Assembly (NCBI GenBank): GCA_000332255.1
Contig: KB235926.1
Span: 1,900,797-1,964,796 of the forward strand
Length of the DNA: 64,000 nt
Direction of reading: 5' to 3'
Source of the DNA: a cyanobacterium PCC 7702
Lineage (GTDB): Bacteria > Cyanobacteriota > Cyanobacteriia > Cyanobacteriales > Nostocaceae
This document shows, piece by piece, positions 1 to 9,343 of this stretch; the first letter of the stretch is position 1, and the number at the start of each line of letters is the position of its first letter. The notes beneath the pieces were generated by a model. The model made no database searches, had not been told where the DNA came from, and was given only the letters and a program-made list of their open reading frames with translations. The position numbers were made by a program, and so were the translations under genes.

Positions 1-156
1 GTAACAATGTTAACTTCCCGCAGCAGTGACAAACACCGACAACTTGCAATGCAACTGGGGGCCGTCGCTTACTTCTCCAAACCTTATAACGAGCAACAAT
101 TGCTGCGAACGCTAGAGGAAATTATTTTTCCCTTTTTAGGAGCAACTGAAAATTGA
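1..156 (+). CDS. C-terminal end of a response-regulator receiver domain (partial)
   Basis: Frame 1 is open from the first base to the TGA at 154-156 and gives 51 residues. It contains LTSRSSDKHRQLAMQLGA followed by AYFSKPY. This is the end of a CheY-like receiver fold: the beta4 Thr/Ser switch region, alpha4, and the conserved Lys-Pro of beta5. The wording resembles the receiver at the end of hybrid CheA/PilL-type histidine kinases of cyanobacteria, but the kinase part lies outside the window. Only the tail is present, so a stand-alone regulator cannot be excluded. The receiver assignment is fairly sure; the parent protein is inferred. Confidence 0.7.
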   Translation, partial: VTMLTSRSSDKHRQLAMQLGAVAYFSKPYNEQQLLRTLEEIIFPFLGATEN

Positions 157-354
157 GGGTGTTTGTGCACTTGCTAGTTAGCTTTGCAGGCAATATGGAA
201 TTTCTTAGGGAATTTTTGTTGCTATCGCTCCCGGGAAAGAAGTTATTTCTCTCAAAGAACATCTACCATAAGTTTAGCGTGCCGGATAACATGACTCAAA
301 GCATGCTTGCTACTAACCAACAGTTCCAGTCATTTTCAACTCCAGAGGTGTAAA

Positions 355-717
355 ATGACAATTACTTTAAATCACACCATCGTACCTGCACGAGATAAAA
401 ATGCAGCAGCGCAGTTTTTTGCTCGCATTTTTGGTTTACAGGTAGAATCTATTGGTCATTTTCCAGCTGTACGCGTCAATGACACCTTAACATTTGACTT
501 TGACAACAGAGAAGAATTTGAGTCCCATCACTACGCTTTTCATGTCAGCGATGAGGAATTTGATGCTATCTTTGCACGGGTCAAAGAAGCTGGTTTAGAA
601 TACAGCAGTGACCCCATGCATCGGAACAAAGGCCAAATTAACCACAGAAATGGAGGTCGTGGCTTTTATTTCTACGACCCCGACGGTCACAACCTAGAAG
701 TGTTGACCCGGGCATAA
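355..717 (+). CDS. VOC/glyoxalase family protein
   Basis: This 120-residue protein has the beta-alpha-beta-beta-beta repeats of the vicinal oxygen chelate fold: it opens with TLNHTIVPARDK, has HYAFHVSDEEFD in the middle and ends FYFYDPDGHNLEVLT, the usual DPDG-x-x-EV ending. Metal-ligand candidates are the His near residue 7, the HYAFH His residues and the final Glu. I chose the ATG at 355 because AGAGG (344-348) sits at ribosome-binding distance and the fold starts right after it; a longer frame from 307 adds residues unlike the family. The substrate cannot be told from sequence; members include glyoxalases, dioxygenases and fosfomycin-resistance-like proteins. Confidence 0.8.
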   Translation: MTITLNHTIVPARDKNAAAQFFARIFGLQVESIGHFPAVRVNDTLTFDFDNREEFESHHYAFHVSDEEFDAIFARVKEAGLEYSSDPMHRNKGQINHRNGGRGFYFYDPDGHNLEVLTRA

Positions 718-720
718 AGA

Positions 721-1953
721 TTATTTTTTGACTAAAATATAAGCCGTAGCATACTCAGGTAATTGCTTGACATACTGTCCAAATTCCTGGCGATCGCGAA
801 AAATACCAGCTAGGAAATCTAGTTGATGAAGGTTGGGTAAGAATGCTCCGCCTGTGTCTGCAATCACTCCCATTTGCAGGCGTTTGCGTCCCCTTTGGGG
901 ATACTCAAGCACGATTAATTTTCCCAAGCCAATATTGAGCACATCTCCCGCAAAAGTCACTCCCGGTTTAATAGAAATTTTGGCATCTATTTTGTAGCCA
1001 TAGCCTTTAATAGTATCAACTTCTCTAAAATACCAATAACGCTTTTGTGCTCTGGCTGGAACCCCTTGCAAATAGGGCATTTCATTACTTCTATCCACAT
1101 TAAAAAATGCCCTAGTACCATCGGGGAATTGAACTTGGATTGTTCCCTCCATTAACGCTTCTTCAAAACCGTCACGGCTCAAATAAACCAGTTTTTCCAC
1201 TTTGCCATATTCCCTTCCTCCCGGTTCATAAATACCTGACAAAACTTCTTGTTTTGTATATTTAGTATAGAATTTATTGGCAGCAAAATTATCTTTTAAA
1301 CTATAAAGAGGTACGTTAAAAGTGGCAGTTTTTTGCCGAGAACCTGGGTGGGTAAAAATAGCATATTTTGTAATTCGCAATCGCTTCTGAGCAGGGTTTT
1401 GGGGATGATAAGCGACCCATTTAATGACGCGAAAATTACTGTTAATAAAACTGGGGTTTTGTAACCGAGTAGGTCGTTTTTGAGCAATATCTTCTTGCAA
1501 AACAGCAATCATAAAATCTAAAGTTTTGAGAATATCTTGTACCGTCACTCCCACCGTACCCGGTAATCCAGCACGCAGAATATCCGGATCTTGCGAAGAA
1601 TAATTTTGGAAATATTTTCTGGTGTTGATTAAAACAAATAATAAATCTGCTGGACGGAAATTTATCTTTGTATTTGGTAATTTCGCTGCAGTGAAAACTT
1701 GATGACCGCGAACGCTATATTTATATTTTTTTAACTCGTCGAGCACTTTGTAGGATGGTGCTTGGGACCCAGATAAAAATATTGGCTGGGAAATCCCAAC
1801 CTTCTGGAAATTAGCAATTTCAGAAAACTGCTGGTCTGGGTAACTAAGCTGATTAGTAGTTGATTGCTTGCAACAGCAACCACCCGCAGCGATCGCTGAC
1901 AAAAAAGCAAAACCCGCCATCAAACAAAATTTGCGACCAAAAAAAATACTCAT
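721..1953 (-). CDS. MltA/3D-domain murein hydrolase-like lipoprotein
   Basis: This 410-residue protein starts with an export signal (basic RKF, hydrophobic stretch, then AAGGCCC) that looks like a lipobox, so it is probably a lipoprotein facing the periplasm. The C-terminal third carries the 3D-domain signature: GVIADTGGAF, then a conserved Asp in QLDFLAG, ending AYILVKK. A preceding block with FPDGTRAFF and PYLQGVPARAQ resembles the MltA barrel of membrane-bound lytic transglycosylase A, which cleaves peptidoglycan glycan strands to anhydro products. The MltA core is divergent, so catalysis is inferred. It converges with the VOC gene, only 3 bases apart. Confidence 0.6.
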   Translation of the reverse strand: MSIFFGRKFCLMAGFAFLSAIAAGGCCCKQSTTNQLSYPDQQFSEIANFQKVGISQPIFLSGSQAPSYKVLDELKKYKYSVRGHQVFTAAKLPNTKINFRPADLLFVLINTRKYFQNYSSQDPDILRAGLPGTVGVTVQDILKTLDFMIAVLQEDIAQKRPTRLQNPSFINSNFRVIKWVAYHPQNPAQKRLRITKYAIFTHPGSRQKTATFNVPLYSLKDNFAANKFYTKYTKQEVLSGIYEPGGREYGKVEKLVYLSRDGFEEALMEGTIQVQFPDGTRAFFNVDRSNEMPYLQGVPARAQKRYWYFREVDTIKGYGYKIDAKISIKPGVTFAGDVLNIGLGKLIVLEYPQRGRKRLQMGVIADTGGAFLPNLHQLDFLAGIFRDRQEFGQYVKQLPEYATAYILVKK

Positions 1954-2021
1954 AAGTTTTAGCTAAGCGAAGAAGCTACGTTCACTAGTAGAAACTAAAG
2001 GCTACTATACACAGCTTATAT

Positions 2022-2972
2022 TTACCAGAACATGCGGTTGAGGAAGTTGTGCAAAAACTTTATTTGTTCTGGTTGCTGGTAATTTTTTGGTAAAAGTTCG
2101 CTCAAAGCTGCTTGCAACTGCTCTGTAACTTCCTGTACTAGCTGTGCTTTTGGACGATTTTGTTGCGGAAAAACTAAAGGTTTCCCAAAACGCACAGTTA
2201 GTTCTTTGCCCAAATACAAATCTTGAGTGCCGATGAGTGCTACAGGTAGAATTGGTACTCCAGAACGCAAAGCATAAATTGCAGCGCCTCGTTTGAGAGA
2301 AGCAGACAGCTGACCCTCAACATTACCAAGTCTTCCTTCTGGAAACAAAATTATTCCCTCGCCACGTCGAAAAATATCTTGAACAATACGATCTATCCTT
2401 CGTAAAGTCTCTATGGAATTTCCTTGGGGAACATACTTTTCAATATCCGCTGCTAGTTTGGCTAAATCTTTTCTTCCCTTTTTCGCCGCTTGGACAACCG
2501 CTATTTCTTCCTTCCAGAGGCGTTCTATGGGTATAACTCCCTTCGCCAGTCCCAGAAATAAACGTTTCCACCATCGGTTATAAAGAGTGCGAGCATCACC
2601 TAAAATGTAGTAGTAGGGACGTTCTGGTAGCTCTGACAGCAGCAAAAACGGATCGATGTGATTGAGGTGATTGGCTGCAACTAAAGCTGCAGTTGTAGGA
2701 ATGCACTCTGGGAACTCAACTTTGACTCGAAACAAAGCGTGTATTAAAGTTCGCAACACTTTTCGTCGCATCTCGGCGTTAATTTTGCGCTCCGAACCAC
2801 CTTCTGCAACTGCTTCTTGTGACAATAAAGCTTGGCGAATCATGGCGTTGGTGTGGCGATCGCGCGCATAAGCAACACCCTCTTTTGCCCTTTGGATTGT
2901 TTCTGGTGTTAGTGGTGGCAATATTGCCGTTTGTGTATCCCTGGACTGGGAAATCAGCGGACTGTTGGACAT
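2022..2972 (-). CDS. 1-acyl-sn-glycerol-3-phosphate acyltransferase family protein
   Basis: The PlsC/LPLAT family transfers acyl chains to lysophosphatidate or related lipids at the membrane. Visible motifs are NHLNHIDPFLL (block I NHx4D, acyl transfer) and FPEGRLGNVEGQL (block III, phosphate binding), followed by GVPILPVALIG. The protein has 316 residues from the ATG at 2972; a TTG at 2987 could add five. The N-terminal ~85 residues are charged and helical with no signal peptide. Its precise acceptor (lysophosphatidate, or another lipid as in divergent cyanobacterial paralogs) is not decided by sequence. It lies 68 bases upstream of the MltA-like gene on the same strand, so the two may be co-transcribed. 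Confidence 0.82.
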   Translation of the reverse strand: MSNSPLISQSRDTQTAILPPLTPETIQRAKEGVAYARDRHTNAMIRQALLSQEAVAEGGSERKINAEMRRKVLRTLIHALFRVKVEFPECIPTTAALVAANHLNHIDPFLLLSELPERPYYYILGDARTLYNRWWKRLFLGLAKGVIPIERLWKEEIAVVQAAKKGRKDLAKLAADIEKYVPQGNSIETLRRIDRIVQDIFRRGEGIILFPEGRLGNVEGQLSASLKRGAAIYALRSGVPILPVALIGTQDLYLGKELTVRFGKPLVFPQQNRPKAQLVQEVTEQLQAALSELLPKNYQQPEQIKFLHNFLNRMFW

Positions 2973-3183
2973 AAGCTTGATGAGCAACTTTTAAAAGCCG
3001 TATAACTGAAACACTGGTGGCTTTTAGCTTGCCTTGGCACCGACTCGGGGTAAGCTGTTATTCTATTTCTCAACCAATCTACTAACACTAAACAATCATT
3101 ACAGCAGCTGGGCTCGAAACAGCAGGCGGTTTACTAAACGTCACAAGTAAGCCAAGCGGAATCATTGTATTTATTATAACCAA

Positions 3184-3219
3184 TAAAAAAGCTCTCTTGC
3201 CTTTAGCACACAAGAGAGC
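3184..3219 (-). terminator. Rho-independent terminator
   Basis: A perfect 9-bp stem, GCTCTCTTG (3191-3199) with CAAGAGAGC (3211-3219), has an 11-base loop and is flanked on the left by TAAAAAA. Read on the minus strand this is a hairpin followed by a U-run. It would stop transcription coming from the TPR gene at 3535-4005 before the acyltransferase gene. Confidence 0.7.
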
Positions 3220-3534
3220 GGCGGTGTGGCGTGAGGAGCAATATTAATATTTGCTTTCAGCGATTCTACCAAACTTATCAGAAAAAAAGAGAAATGTAAT
3301 TACCAAAGTTTGAAATTTATCTAAAATTACTTAACCATAACTCTGGCAAAGGCGACTTTACCGTTAGTTTTGCAAAATCCATATTCTGTGACATACTCCC
3401 ATCGCCGCCCTTCGGGATGGCGTGGGGCTGCTGTCGGGAATTGTTCAAAAGTTTGCTTTTGGCATCCGAGCCAAAAAGAGTGTCTGAGTTCTCAGTTACA
3501 TTTAATACCAAAAATTTCCCTAATAACTCGGGTT

Positions 3535-4005
3535 TTAACTGAGTCGGAGCAAACATTCAAGAATCAACTTTTGATTGACCAAGGAGTAAGGTTGAATTGC
3601 CAGAGCACGGCGAAAAGCAGCGATCGCCTTAGAATATTCTGCCAAAGCAACATAACACAACCCCAGTCCGTGCAGTGCACCAAAATGGTAAGGATTGAGC
3701 TGAATTGTCATCAGACAATCTGCTATGGATTTTTCATATTTGCCGATACTGTAATAAAGATAAGCACGTCGATTCCAGGCTTCCGCAAAGTCTCGTTGCT
3801 TGTTAATTAATTCTGTTAGCAACCCTTCCGCTTCAGCGATTTTACCTGAATCCATTAACTTTTGACTGCGCTCGATCATCTCCAGACCATAAATTCCCTT
3901 TTGTTGGTACCAAATACGCCAAAGTTTTTTGGTGGCTCGTTCGCGCACCGCTTCATCGGGATTTTTTAAATCTTCAAGTAAGGAATTGACAAATAAAGAA
4001 TCCAT
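3535..4005 (-). CDS. TPR-repeat protein
   Basis: This 156-residue protein carries about two and a half tetratricopeptide repeats in its second half: AEAWNRRAYLYYSIGKYEKSI, then FGALHGLGLCYVALAEYSKAI, with the canonical W/LG/Y/A/P spacing. The first ~50 residues are a charged helical stretch containing a phrase on residues DEAVRERATKKLW that looks HEAT-like. No signal peptide is seen, so it is probably a cytoplasmic adaptor. Small TPR proteins of this layout are common in cyanobacteria and their partners are mostly unknown. A terminator follows about 320 bases downstream. Confidence 0.7.
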   Translation of the reverse strand: MDSLFVNSLLEDLKNPDEAVRERATKKLWRIWYQQKGIYGLEMIERSQKLMDSGKIAEAEGLLTELINKQRDFAEAWNRRAYLYYSIGKYEKSIADCLMTIQLNPYHFGALHGLGLCYVALAEYSKAIAAFRRALAIQPYSLVNQKLILECLLRLS

Positions 4006-4096
4006 GAATCCAAACTAAGTAATAGTATCTATAGATTCGCATAAAACGTTTTCAAAATTTACTTCTTAACTGACCTTTTAAATTTGACTTTAAATA

Positions 4097-4759
4097 TTGC
4101 CAAGTCAAGTCATTAACGTATTATTTGCAGTTTGGAATAGGAGCGATCAAAAACTATTTCATTTGGCAGTTACAGGTCGCTCGCCTTATTTTATCTGTGA
4201 TTTCACCCAGCTAGAACCAGTGGCTGATTATGTCATTGCAGTTATATACGAGCAATACCCCCATCTGCGGGGACATTTGGAAGCTGGAGGAATACCGCGT
4301 TTGTCCAAGTTGCATCAAAAGTTAGCAGCGCTGACACCGCTACAAAAAGCTATTGTCAAGTTCGATTTAGCCATCCCTAGCGTGTTGTTAGATGCTGGTG
4401 CTGGCGAGTGCTGGTATTATCGCGAAACAGAGACTGGTCTGGTTTGGACATGCTCTGAAGGCTTGGCGATCGCTAGTTTGCAAATGTTCTTGCCAAGGTG
4501 ATTTTCCAGCGCTCGCAACCAACCTCTACAAGTCGATGCTTGGAAATTGCAAGCGTCAACCGAACAACAACTAGCAGATGCTTTTCAAGTCAATTCCGAA
4601 AATGTCCTGCTTGGAATCAAGGTAAGGTTAAAATTACTACAAAATCTTGCCCAAGTTTTACCAGTATCCATGCAGATGTACCTATTTACACCACAGCTTT
4701 ACACCACAGCCATTGATTATTCGGAACCAAGTGTAAAATTACTCATCAACAAATGCTGA
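4097..4759 (+). pseudogene. Decayed URC4/urg3 (DUF1688) family fragment
   Basis: The frame reads LEPVADYVIAVI, YPHL, then IVKFDLAIPSVLLDAGAGECW, SEGLAIASLQMF, a TGA stop at 4499-4501, and continues in the same frame with FSSARNQPLQVDA, ADAFQV and LLGIKVRLKLLQNL to a stop at 4757-4759. The order VADYV, YPxL, SVLLDAGAG, SEGLAxASLxMF, FSS, LxVDA is that of DUF1688 proteins (URC4 family, linked to uracil catabolism in fungi), normally about 400 residues. Here the N-terminus, an internal segment between YPHL and AGG, and the C-terminus are missing, and the stop splits the rest. No good ATG exists; 4097 is a TTG. It overlaps the end of tyrA by 21 bases. Confidence 0.65.
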
Positions 4760-5581
4760 TCGCGCTTGCTGAGTAGCTCGTAACTTTTCCTCTAAAGCTG
4801 ACCAGTTTTCCCGCTCGATCCAGCCGATTAATTCATCTAAGTTATGACGGTACTTTTGCAAAGACTCAAGCAATGCTTGTCGGTTGTATTGTGCCATCAT
4901 CACTCCTAACTGTGGATTTCCACCTCCAACGCGACTGGTATCTCGAAAACCAGAACTCGCTAATTTTTGCGCTAATTGTAAAACCTGTGCATCAGTTTCA
5001 CCCATACAAGCAGCAATTAAACAAGCACTGACCATCACCGGTAAATGGGAAATCCAACTTACAGCCCGGTCGTGGTCTTCTGGAGGACAATGGTAAACAG
5101 TTGCTCCTAGCTGGCGAACAATTTCCTCCACTATTGTTATTGCTGCTTTTTGAGTGGCATCTGTTGGAGTTAATACATAAGGTCGAGCCACAAATAAATT
5201 CCTCCGAGCCGCCTCAATACCGCTATCTGCTGTTCCCGCCATGGGATGACCACCAACAAAATTATCCCACATGGAAGAAACGGCCTGCACTATAGGTAAT
5301 TTTACTGATCCCACATCAGTAATGATGACATTAGAAGGTAAATGAGCGATCAATTGTCTGACCGTGGGAATAATTAGTCCAATAGGTGTACAAATGAATA
5401 CTACCTCGGCGCTGGCCAGCAAGTTTAGATCCACTGAAGCTTCATCTGCACAGCCATTAGCTACGGCCTTTGTGCAGGTTGATTTCCGGCGACTCACACC
5501 AAAAACGTAATGTCCTTGCGATCGCAAATCTAAACCTAGCGAACCGCCGATTAACCCCAGTCCTAAAATACCAATTTTCAT
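4739..5581 (-). CDS. tyrA: Prephenate/arogenate dehydrogenase TyrA
   Basis: TyrA oxidatively decarboxylates prephenate or arogenate in tyrosine synthesis; cyanobacterial enzymes are usually NADP-dependent arogenate dehydrogenases. The 280-residue protein opens MKIGILGLGLIGGSLG, the Rossmann GxGxxG nucleotide site. It then shows FICTPIG, the VGGHPMAGT block and DHDRAVSWISHLP with the catalytic His, followed by a helical dimerisation domain. I chose the ATG at 5581 because the fold begins there; a longer frame to 5638 adds 19 residues with no family match. Its 3' end overlaps the decayed DUF1688 fragment. There is no chorismate mutase or ACT fusion. Confidence 0.92.
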   Translation of the reverse strand: MKIGILGLGLIGGSLGLDLRSQGHYVFGVSRRKSTCTKAVANGCADEASVDLNLLASAEVVFICTPIGLIIPTVRQLIAHLPSNVIITDVGSVKLPIVQAVSSMWDNFVGGHPMAGTADSGIEAARRNLFVARPYVLTPTDATQKAAITIVEEIVRQLGATVYHCPPEDHDRAVSWISHLPVMVSACLIAACMGETDAQVLQLAQKLASSGFRDTSRVGGGNPQLGVMMAQYNRQALLESLQKYRHNLDELIGWIERENWSALEEKLRATQQARSAFVDE

Positions 5582-5638
5582 TCTGATTTGGAAATTACAT
5601 CTTTTCAATAATTTCAATGTAGTTGAGCAATTATTCAA

Positions 5639-6432
5639 GTTGCCAAACAGTCAGGTAGCTTCATGACTGTACAGGATTGAGAGACTTTAGCGGGATATAT
5701 CCCTGTCGGAAGCTAACCTTAGTGACGCCAAACTCGCTCGGGCAAATTTTAGTTACGCTAATTTGCGGTACTAATGTGAATGGGTAGACCTCAGTTCTGC
5801 AGGCGATCGCTTTTCAATGAAACTTTACCTGCAATTCGGATTGTTGTTGATAAACCCCTAGACTGAGAAGCCAAGAAAAGCGATCGCCGGCGCCTATTAC
5901 CACATTGCCCAACAATATACACAATTGCAGCAATCCCCCAGCATGGCGAGCAGACGCTGCGGTACGGTGTTTACCTTCCTTACCACCGTCTATCTTGCTA
6001 TTGTTTCCTTTCAGGATGCTCCAGCCACCCAAAACAACATTCATCAAATCCTGGCGATTTTATCTAGTGAAAATATTTCTGCCCTTGGTGCGGTGAAAAC
6101 CGAGTATTTGCAGCAATTAAATTAAATAATTAAAAAATCTTTGACCAATTACAGCTAAATTGAAATTCTTTCATGCAGCAACCCAAACTATTCTAACTAA
6201 TTAGAGTGCTTCTAGCTTAAATTTTACATTATCACCCTGACTTTAGGAAAACATTTCTCGAACACTGGGAAGTTGATGCTTCTATCTAAGATGAAAAATT
6301 TTCAGAAACGAATAACACAACTGTACCTCCTTTAAGTACGATTGTTGATTTTCTGAAAGGATTCCATTACATATCTTAAATTAGTTAATAGTAGTTTCCT
6401 ACCAACTACTATTAAATTTCAGGAGATACAAA
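5639..6432. other. Intergenic stretch, no recognised gene
   Basis: This stretch of 794 bases lies between the divergent tyrA and DUF1517-like genes. A frame ending at 6125 reads AYYHIAQQYTQLQQ, then FTFLTTVYLAIVSFQ and ends EYLQQLN. It is open only from about 5858 and has no ribosome-binding site. It looks like the tail of a lost gene, but I cannot name a family. HIP1-type GCGATCGC sites occur at about 5802 and 5880. The last 300 bases are AT-rich and probably hold the promoter of the downstream gene. Confidence 0.4.
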
Positions 6433-7026
6433 ATGCGCGATTCCTTTAATCGAATCATGGGTAGGACTCGCTATGTAGTTTGTCGGATCATGCTGCATTT
6501 AAGTGGGTCTGAGGTGGCACCAATTTTGGGAGTATTAAATCGTGCGGCCCGGGAAGCGATCGATGCTGAAGGCGACATGGAAGTTTTGGGAGAAGGATTG
6601 GTAGAAATATGCGAAACCCTGCTGCGGTACGAAGAATACTGGTTTGCTGCAGCCAATGAAGGCGATGTTTTTTGGGATGAGGGAGAAGCAGGAGATTACT
6701 TTAATGAATTGTTTACCGATTCTGCTCAAAGATACGGTACCGAGGTAGATTTACACTCTAGTTCTTCCTTTGACGAATCCTTTTCCGTACCCGTGACACG
6801 CAATGTAATCATTATGATTACAGTTGCTTTTGAAGGAGAAGCACCAGAACTAGAAACCGATCTTGCGAACATTCCCGCACTTAAGGAAGCTTTGAAAGCA
6901 CTTATTAACCTGCACTACAAACACAAACTGCGGGCTATTCAAGTACATTTCTCACCAGCACAATTAGGCGATGAACTTACCAACGACCAAATTTTACAGC
7001 ACTATCCAGAATTGATTCCCTTGTAA
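6433..7026 (+). CDS. Conserved cyanobacterial protein, DUF1517-like
   Basis: The protein has 197 residues, a strong AGGAG at 6421-6425 and an ATG at 6433. It starts with a short basic segment, has a helical middle (LNRAAREAIDAEGD, ETLLRYEEYWFAA), and a later block SVPVTRNVIIMITVAFEGE that resembles the DUF1517 family, which is widespread in cyanobacteria and plastids and has no assigned reaction. It ends with a helix and YPELIPL. There is no signal peptide; the VIIMITV stretch is a predicted strand rather than a membrane span because it lies inside a folded block. The lipoprotein gene follows 70 bases downstream on the same strand. Confidence 0.5.
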   Translation: MRDSFNRIMGRTRYVVCRIMLHLSGSEVAPILGVLNRAAREAIDAEGDMEVLGEGLVEICETLLRYEEYWFAAANEGDVFWDEGEAGDYFNELFTDSAQRYGTEVDLHSSSSFDESFSVPVTRNVIIMITVAFEGEAPELETDLANIPALKEALKALINLHYKHKLRAIQVHFSPAQLGDELTNDQILQHYPELIPL

Positions 7027-7096
7027 CTTGTACGGTCATCTGTACTTAGCACGGGCAAAAAGAAATTGTTAAGCTCAAAGATGGGGATAATGGAAA

Positions 7097-7969
7097 ATGC
7101 TGATGAAAGTTTTACGTCAATTTACAATTGTTTTTTTAGCGCTGAGTTTGTGTCTGACGACAGTTGCCTGCAGTGGAGGAGCAAACCAAACGACATCGCC
7201 ATCAAAAAGCATTACTCAAACATCTGGAGTTAGCAAGCTCAGCGATGGCCAGTATCCAGTCCAGCAAGTAAGCTACAACGATGCCAATGGAGAATACACT
7301 CTGTTTTTACTGGGTACAACACCTCCAACCTTCAGAACCGAAAATTTACAAATGGCCCGACTTACGGATGAGGAAATCAAGCAGGGTAAAAAAAGTTATT
7401 TAAAAGTTGAGAACGGACAACCGATTCTCTACTTGACAGATGATTTTAAAATAGAATACATCCATAACGTCACCGAAACCCGCACGGATCCCCAAACGGG
7501 ACGGCAAGAAACAGTTGTGGTACGCCAAGAAAATGGTTTCTGGGCACCTTTTGCAGGTTCTTTAGCTGGAGCGGTGGCTGGTCAAGCAATTGGTAATGCA
7601 TTGTTCAGACCCCATTACTACGTACCACCGGTGTATCAGCCGGGAGTTATAGTAGGTTACGGCGGTTATGGCAGAACTTATGAAGATGCGATTACAAGTT
7701 ACCAGCGTCGTTACAATCAGCCGCCACCAGTAGTAAGGAATCGTACAGCTTTCCGCACCACAGGCAGTATTAGAAGAACATATCCCGGTGATTCCAGCGT
7801 GCGTAGTGCACCGAGCACTGGGACTGGAAGTCGCGCCACAGGTTCCGGCTACGGTAGCAGCACTCTGAGGTCTTCGGGAAGATCTAGCGCCACCAGACGC
7901 AGTCCTGCTTTTGGTAGTGGTGGAATTTCCGCACCCCGGCGAACAACAGGTTTTGGCAGAAGGCGCTAG
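7097..7969 (+). CDS. Secreted Gly/Ser/Arg-rich lipoprotein, function unknown
   Basis: The first 30 residues form a lipoprotein signal: basic MKVLRQ, a hydrophobic core, then TTVACSGG with the lipidated Cys. The middle reads as a compact beta region (YTLFLLGTTPPTFR and KIEYIHNVTETR). Then comes a glycine-zipper-like span GSLAGAVAGQAIGNAL, a Pro/Tyr-rich linker, and a ~90-residue tail rich in Ser, Gly, Arg and Thr that ends TGFGRRR. The tail is low complexity and probably disordered, and may contact the cell wall or polysaccharide. I do not recognise a named family. Confidence 0.6.
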   Translation: MLMKVLRQFTIVFLALSLCLTTVACSGGANQTTSPSKSITQTSGVSKLSDGQYPVQQVSYNDANGEYTLFLLGTTPPTFRTENLQMARLTDEEIKQGKKSYLKVENGQPILYLTDDFKIEYIHNVTETRTDPQTGRQETVVVRQENGFWAPFAGSLAGAVAGQAIGNALFRPHYYVPPVYQPGVIVGYGGYGRTYEDAITSYQRRYNQPPPVVRNRTAFRTTGSIRRTYPGDSSVRSAPSTGTGSRATGSGYGSSTLRSSGRSSATRRSPAFGSGGISAPRRTTGFGRRR

Positions 7970-8035
7970 TACTAAGATGCGGTGAGGGGAGAAAATTCTC
8001 GCCGTCACCGCCTTTGATTTGGTAGTGTTTTCATC

Positions 8036-9094
8036 TCAAGCTAATGCCACGGCTGGTTGCGGCCAGCGTCCTATAGCCTTGCCAATTACCGCTAGTTCTT
8101 GCATCAGCTGGTCGAAAGCTTCTGGTGTCAAAGACTGAGGACCATCTGATAAAGCTTTCTTGGGGTTGGGGTGGACTTCGATCATCAGAGAATCGCATCC
8201 TGCAGCGATCGCCGCCATAGACATTGAAGGTACGTAAGCAGCCCAACCGGTACCGTGACTGGGATCGATCATAATCGGCAGGTGAGTCAAGTTTCGCAGT
8301 ACCGGTACTACCGATATATCCAGGGTATTGCGGGTGTACTGGCGGTCAAAGGAGCGAATTCCCCGTTCGCACAATATAACATTTGGATTTCCTGCCGCCA
8401 GGATATATTCGGCAGCCATTAACCATTCTTCAATAGTTGCTGACATTCCCCGCTTCAGGAGAACTGGTTTTGGTTGCGCTCCCACTTTCTTGAGCAGGGA
8501 GAAATTCTGCATGTTTCTTGCGCCTACCTGCACTATATCGGCAACTTCCACAATTTTGTCCAAGTCAGCAGTGTCCATCACTTCCGTAATCACACCCAAT
8601 CCGCTGACTTCTCGTGCTCTGGCCAGCAATTCTAAAGCGCTCTCTCCATGACCTTGAAAAGCGTAAGGCGAAGTCCGGGGTTTGTATGCACCACCTCGTA
8701 AAAACTTAGCTCCAGCTGCTTTCACGCGCTGTGCTGTCTCGATAATCATTTCTTCATTTTCTACAGAGCAAGGACCGGCAACTACCACCAACGGGTGGTG
8801 TTCGCCAAACACTACAGTCCCGTTAGGAGTCTCTACTACCACCTCCGAAGCTTCTCCGTGACGATATTGACGGCTAGCTCGTTTGTAAGGTTGCTCTACC
8901 CGCAGTACTTGCTCGATCCAGGGACTAATTTCTTGAATTTGTAGCGGATCTAAATCGGCAGTATCGCCCACCAGACCAATCACTACCTTATGCTTTCCAA
9001 CAATTTTTTCTGGTGTTAGCCCCCAGGTACGAAGTTCTTCGCTGATGCGGTTGATTTCCGCCTCAGGAGAACCAACTTTCATGACTACAATCAT
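8036..9094 (-). CDS. aroF: 3-deoxy-7-phosphoheptulonate synthase (type I-beta)
   Basis: This enzyme condenses phosphoenolpyruvate and erythrose 4-phosphate in the first step of the shikimate pathway. The protein has 352 residues. Residues 1-~90 are a ferredoxin-like regulatory domain (MIVVMKVGSPEAEI), typical of the AroA I-beta/Thermotoga type. The TIM barrel follows with VVAGPCSVENEE, FLRGGAYKPRTSPYAF (PEP and metal site) and IDPSHGTG near the C-terminus (metal-binding His). The start at 9094 is supported by the family N-terminus. The gene stands alone, with about 350 bases of upstream DNA. Confidence 0.95.
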   Translation of the reverse strand: MIVVMKVGSPEAEINRISEELRTWGLTPEKIVGKHKVVIGLVGDTADLDPLQIQEISPWIEQVLRVEQPYKRASRQYRHGEASEVVVETPNGTVVFGEHHPLVVVAGPCSVENEEMIIETAQRVKAAGAKFLRGGAYKPRTSPYAFQGHGESALELLARAREVSGLGVITEVMDTADLDKIVEVADIVQVGARNMQNFSLLKKVGAQPKPVLLKRGMSATIEEWLMAAEYILAAGNPNVILCERGIRSFDRQYTRNTLDISVVPVLRNLTHLPIMIDPSHGTGWAAYVPSMSMAAIAAGCDSLMIEVHPNPKKALSDGPQSLTPEAFDQLMQELAVIGKAIGRWPQPAVALA

Positions 9095-9343
9095 GCTATA
9101 TTCCCTGATTAGTTGTTTTGATTTTTAAATATCTGCTAATCAGTTGTGATTGGATAGTAGCTAATTGGGAAATTTTACCCCTACCCAATTTGCAGGCGGG
9201 TAAAGATAAATGTTTTGGAAACCCGCCTCCGCTGAACTATTAGCTAGGAAACCAAAATTAAATACAGCGCTTAGCTCTCAGTTTTTATGCTACTAAAAAT
9301 CGGGACAAAAAAGAAAGCATAATTTTTGAATTTTTGATGAGTA

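Noticed and set aside
5925-6125. 66-residue frame with a hydrophobic stretch
   Set aside because: No ATG with ribosome-binding site and no family; at best the tail of a lost gene.
6471-6729. Minus-strand frames of 61-64 residues
   Set aside because: Shadows of the DUF1517-like gene.
8328-8651. 107-residue plus-strand frame
   Set aside because: It is antisense to aroF, whose motifs are certain; the frame has no ribosome-binding site or family resemblance.
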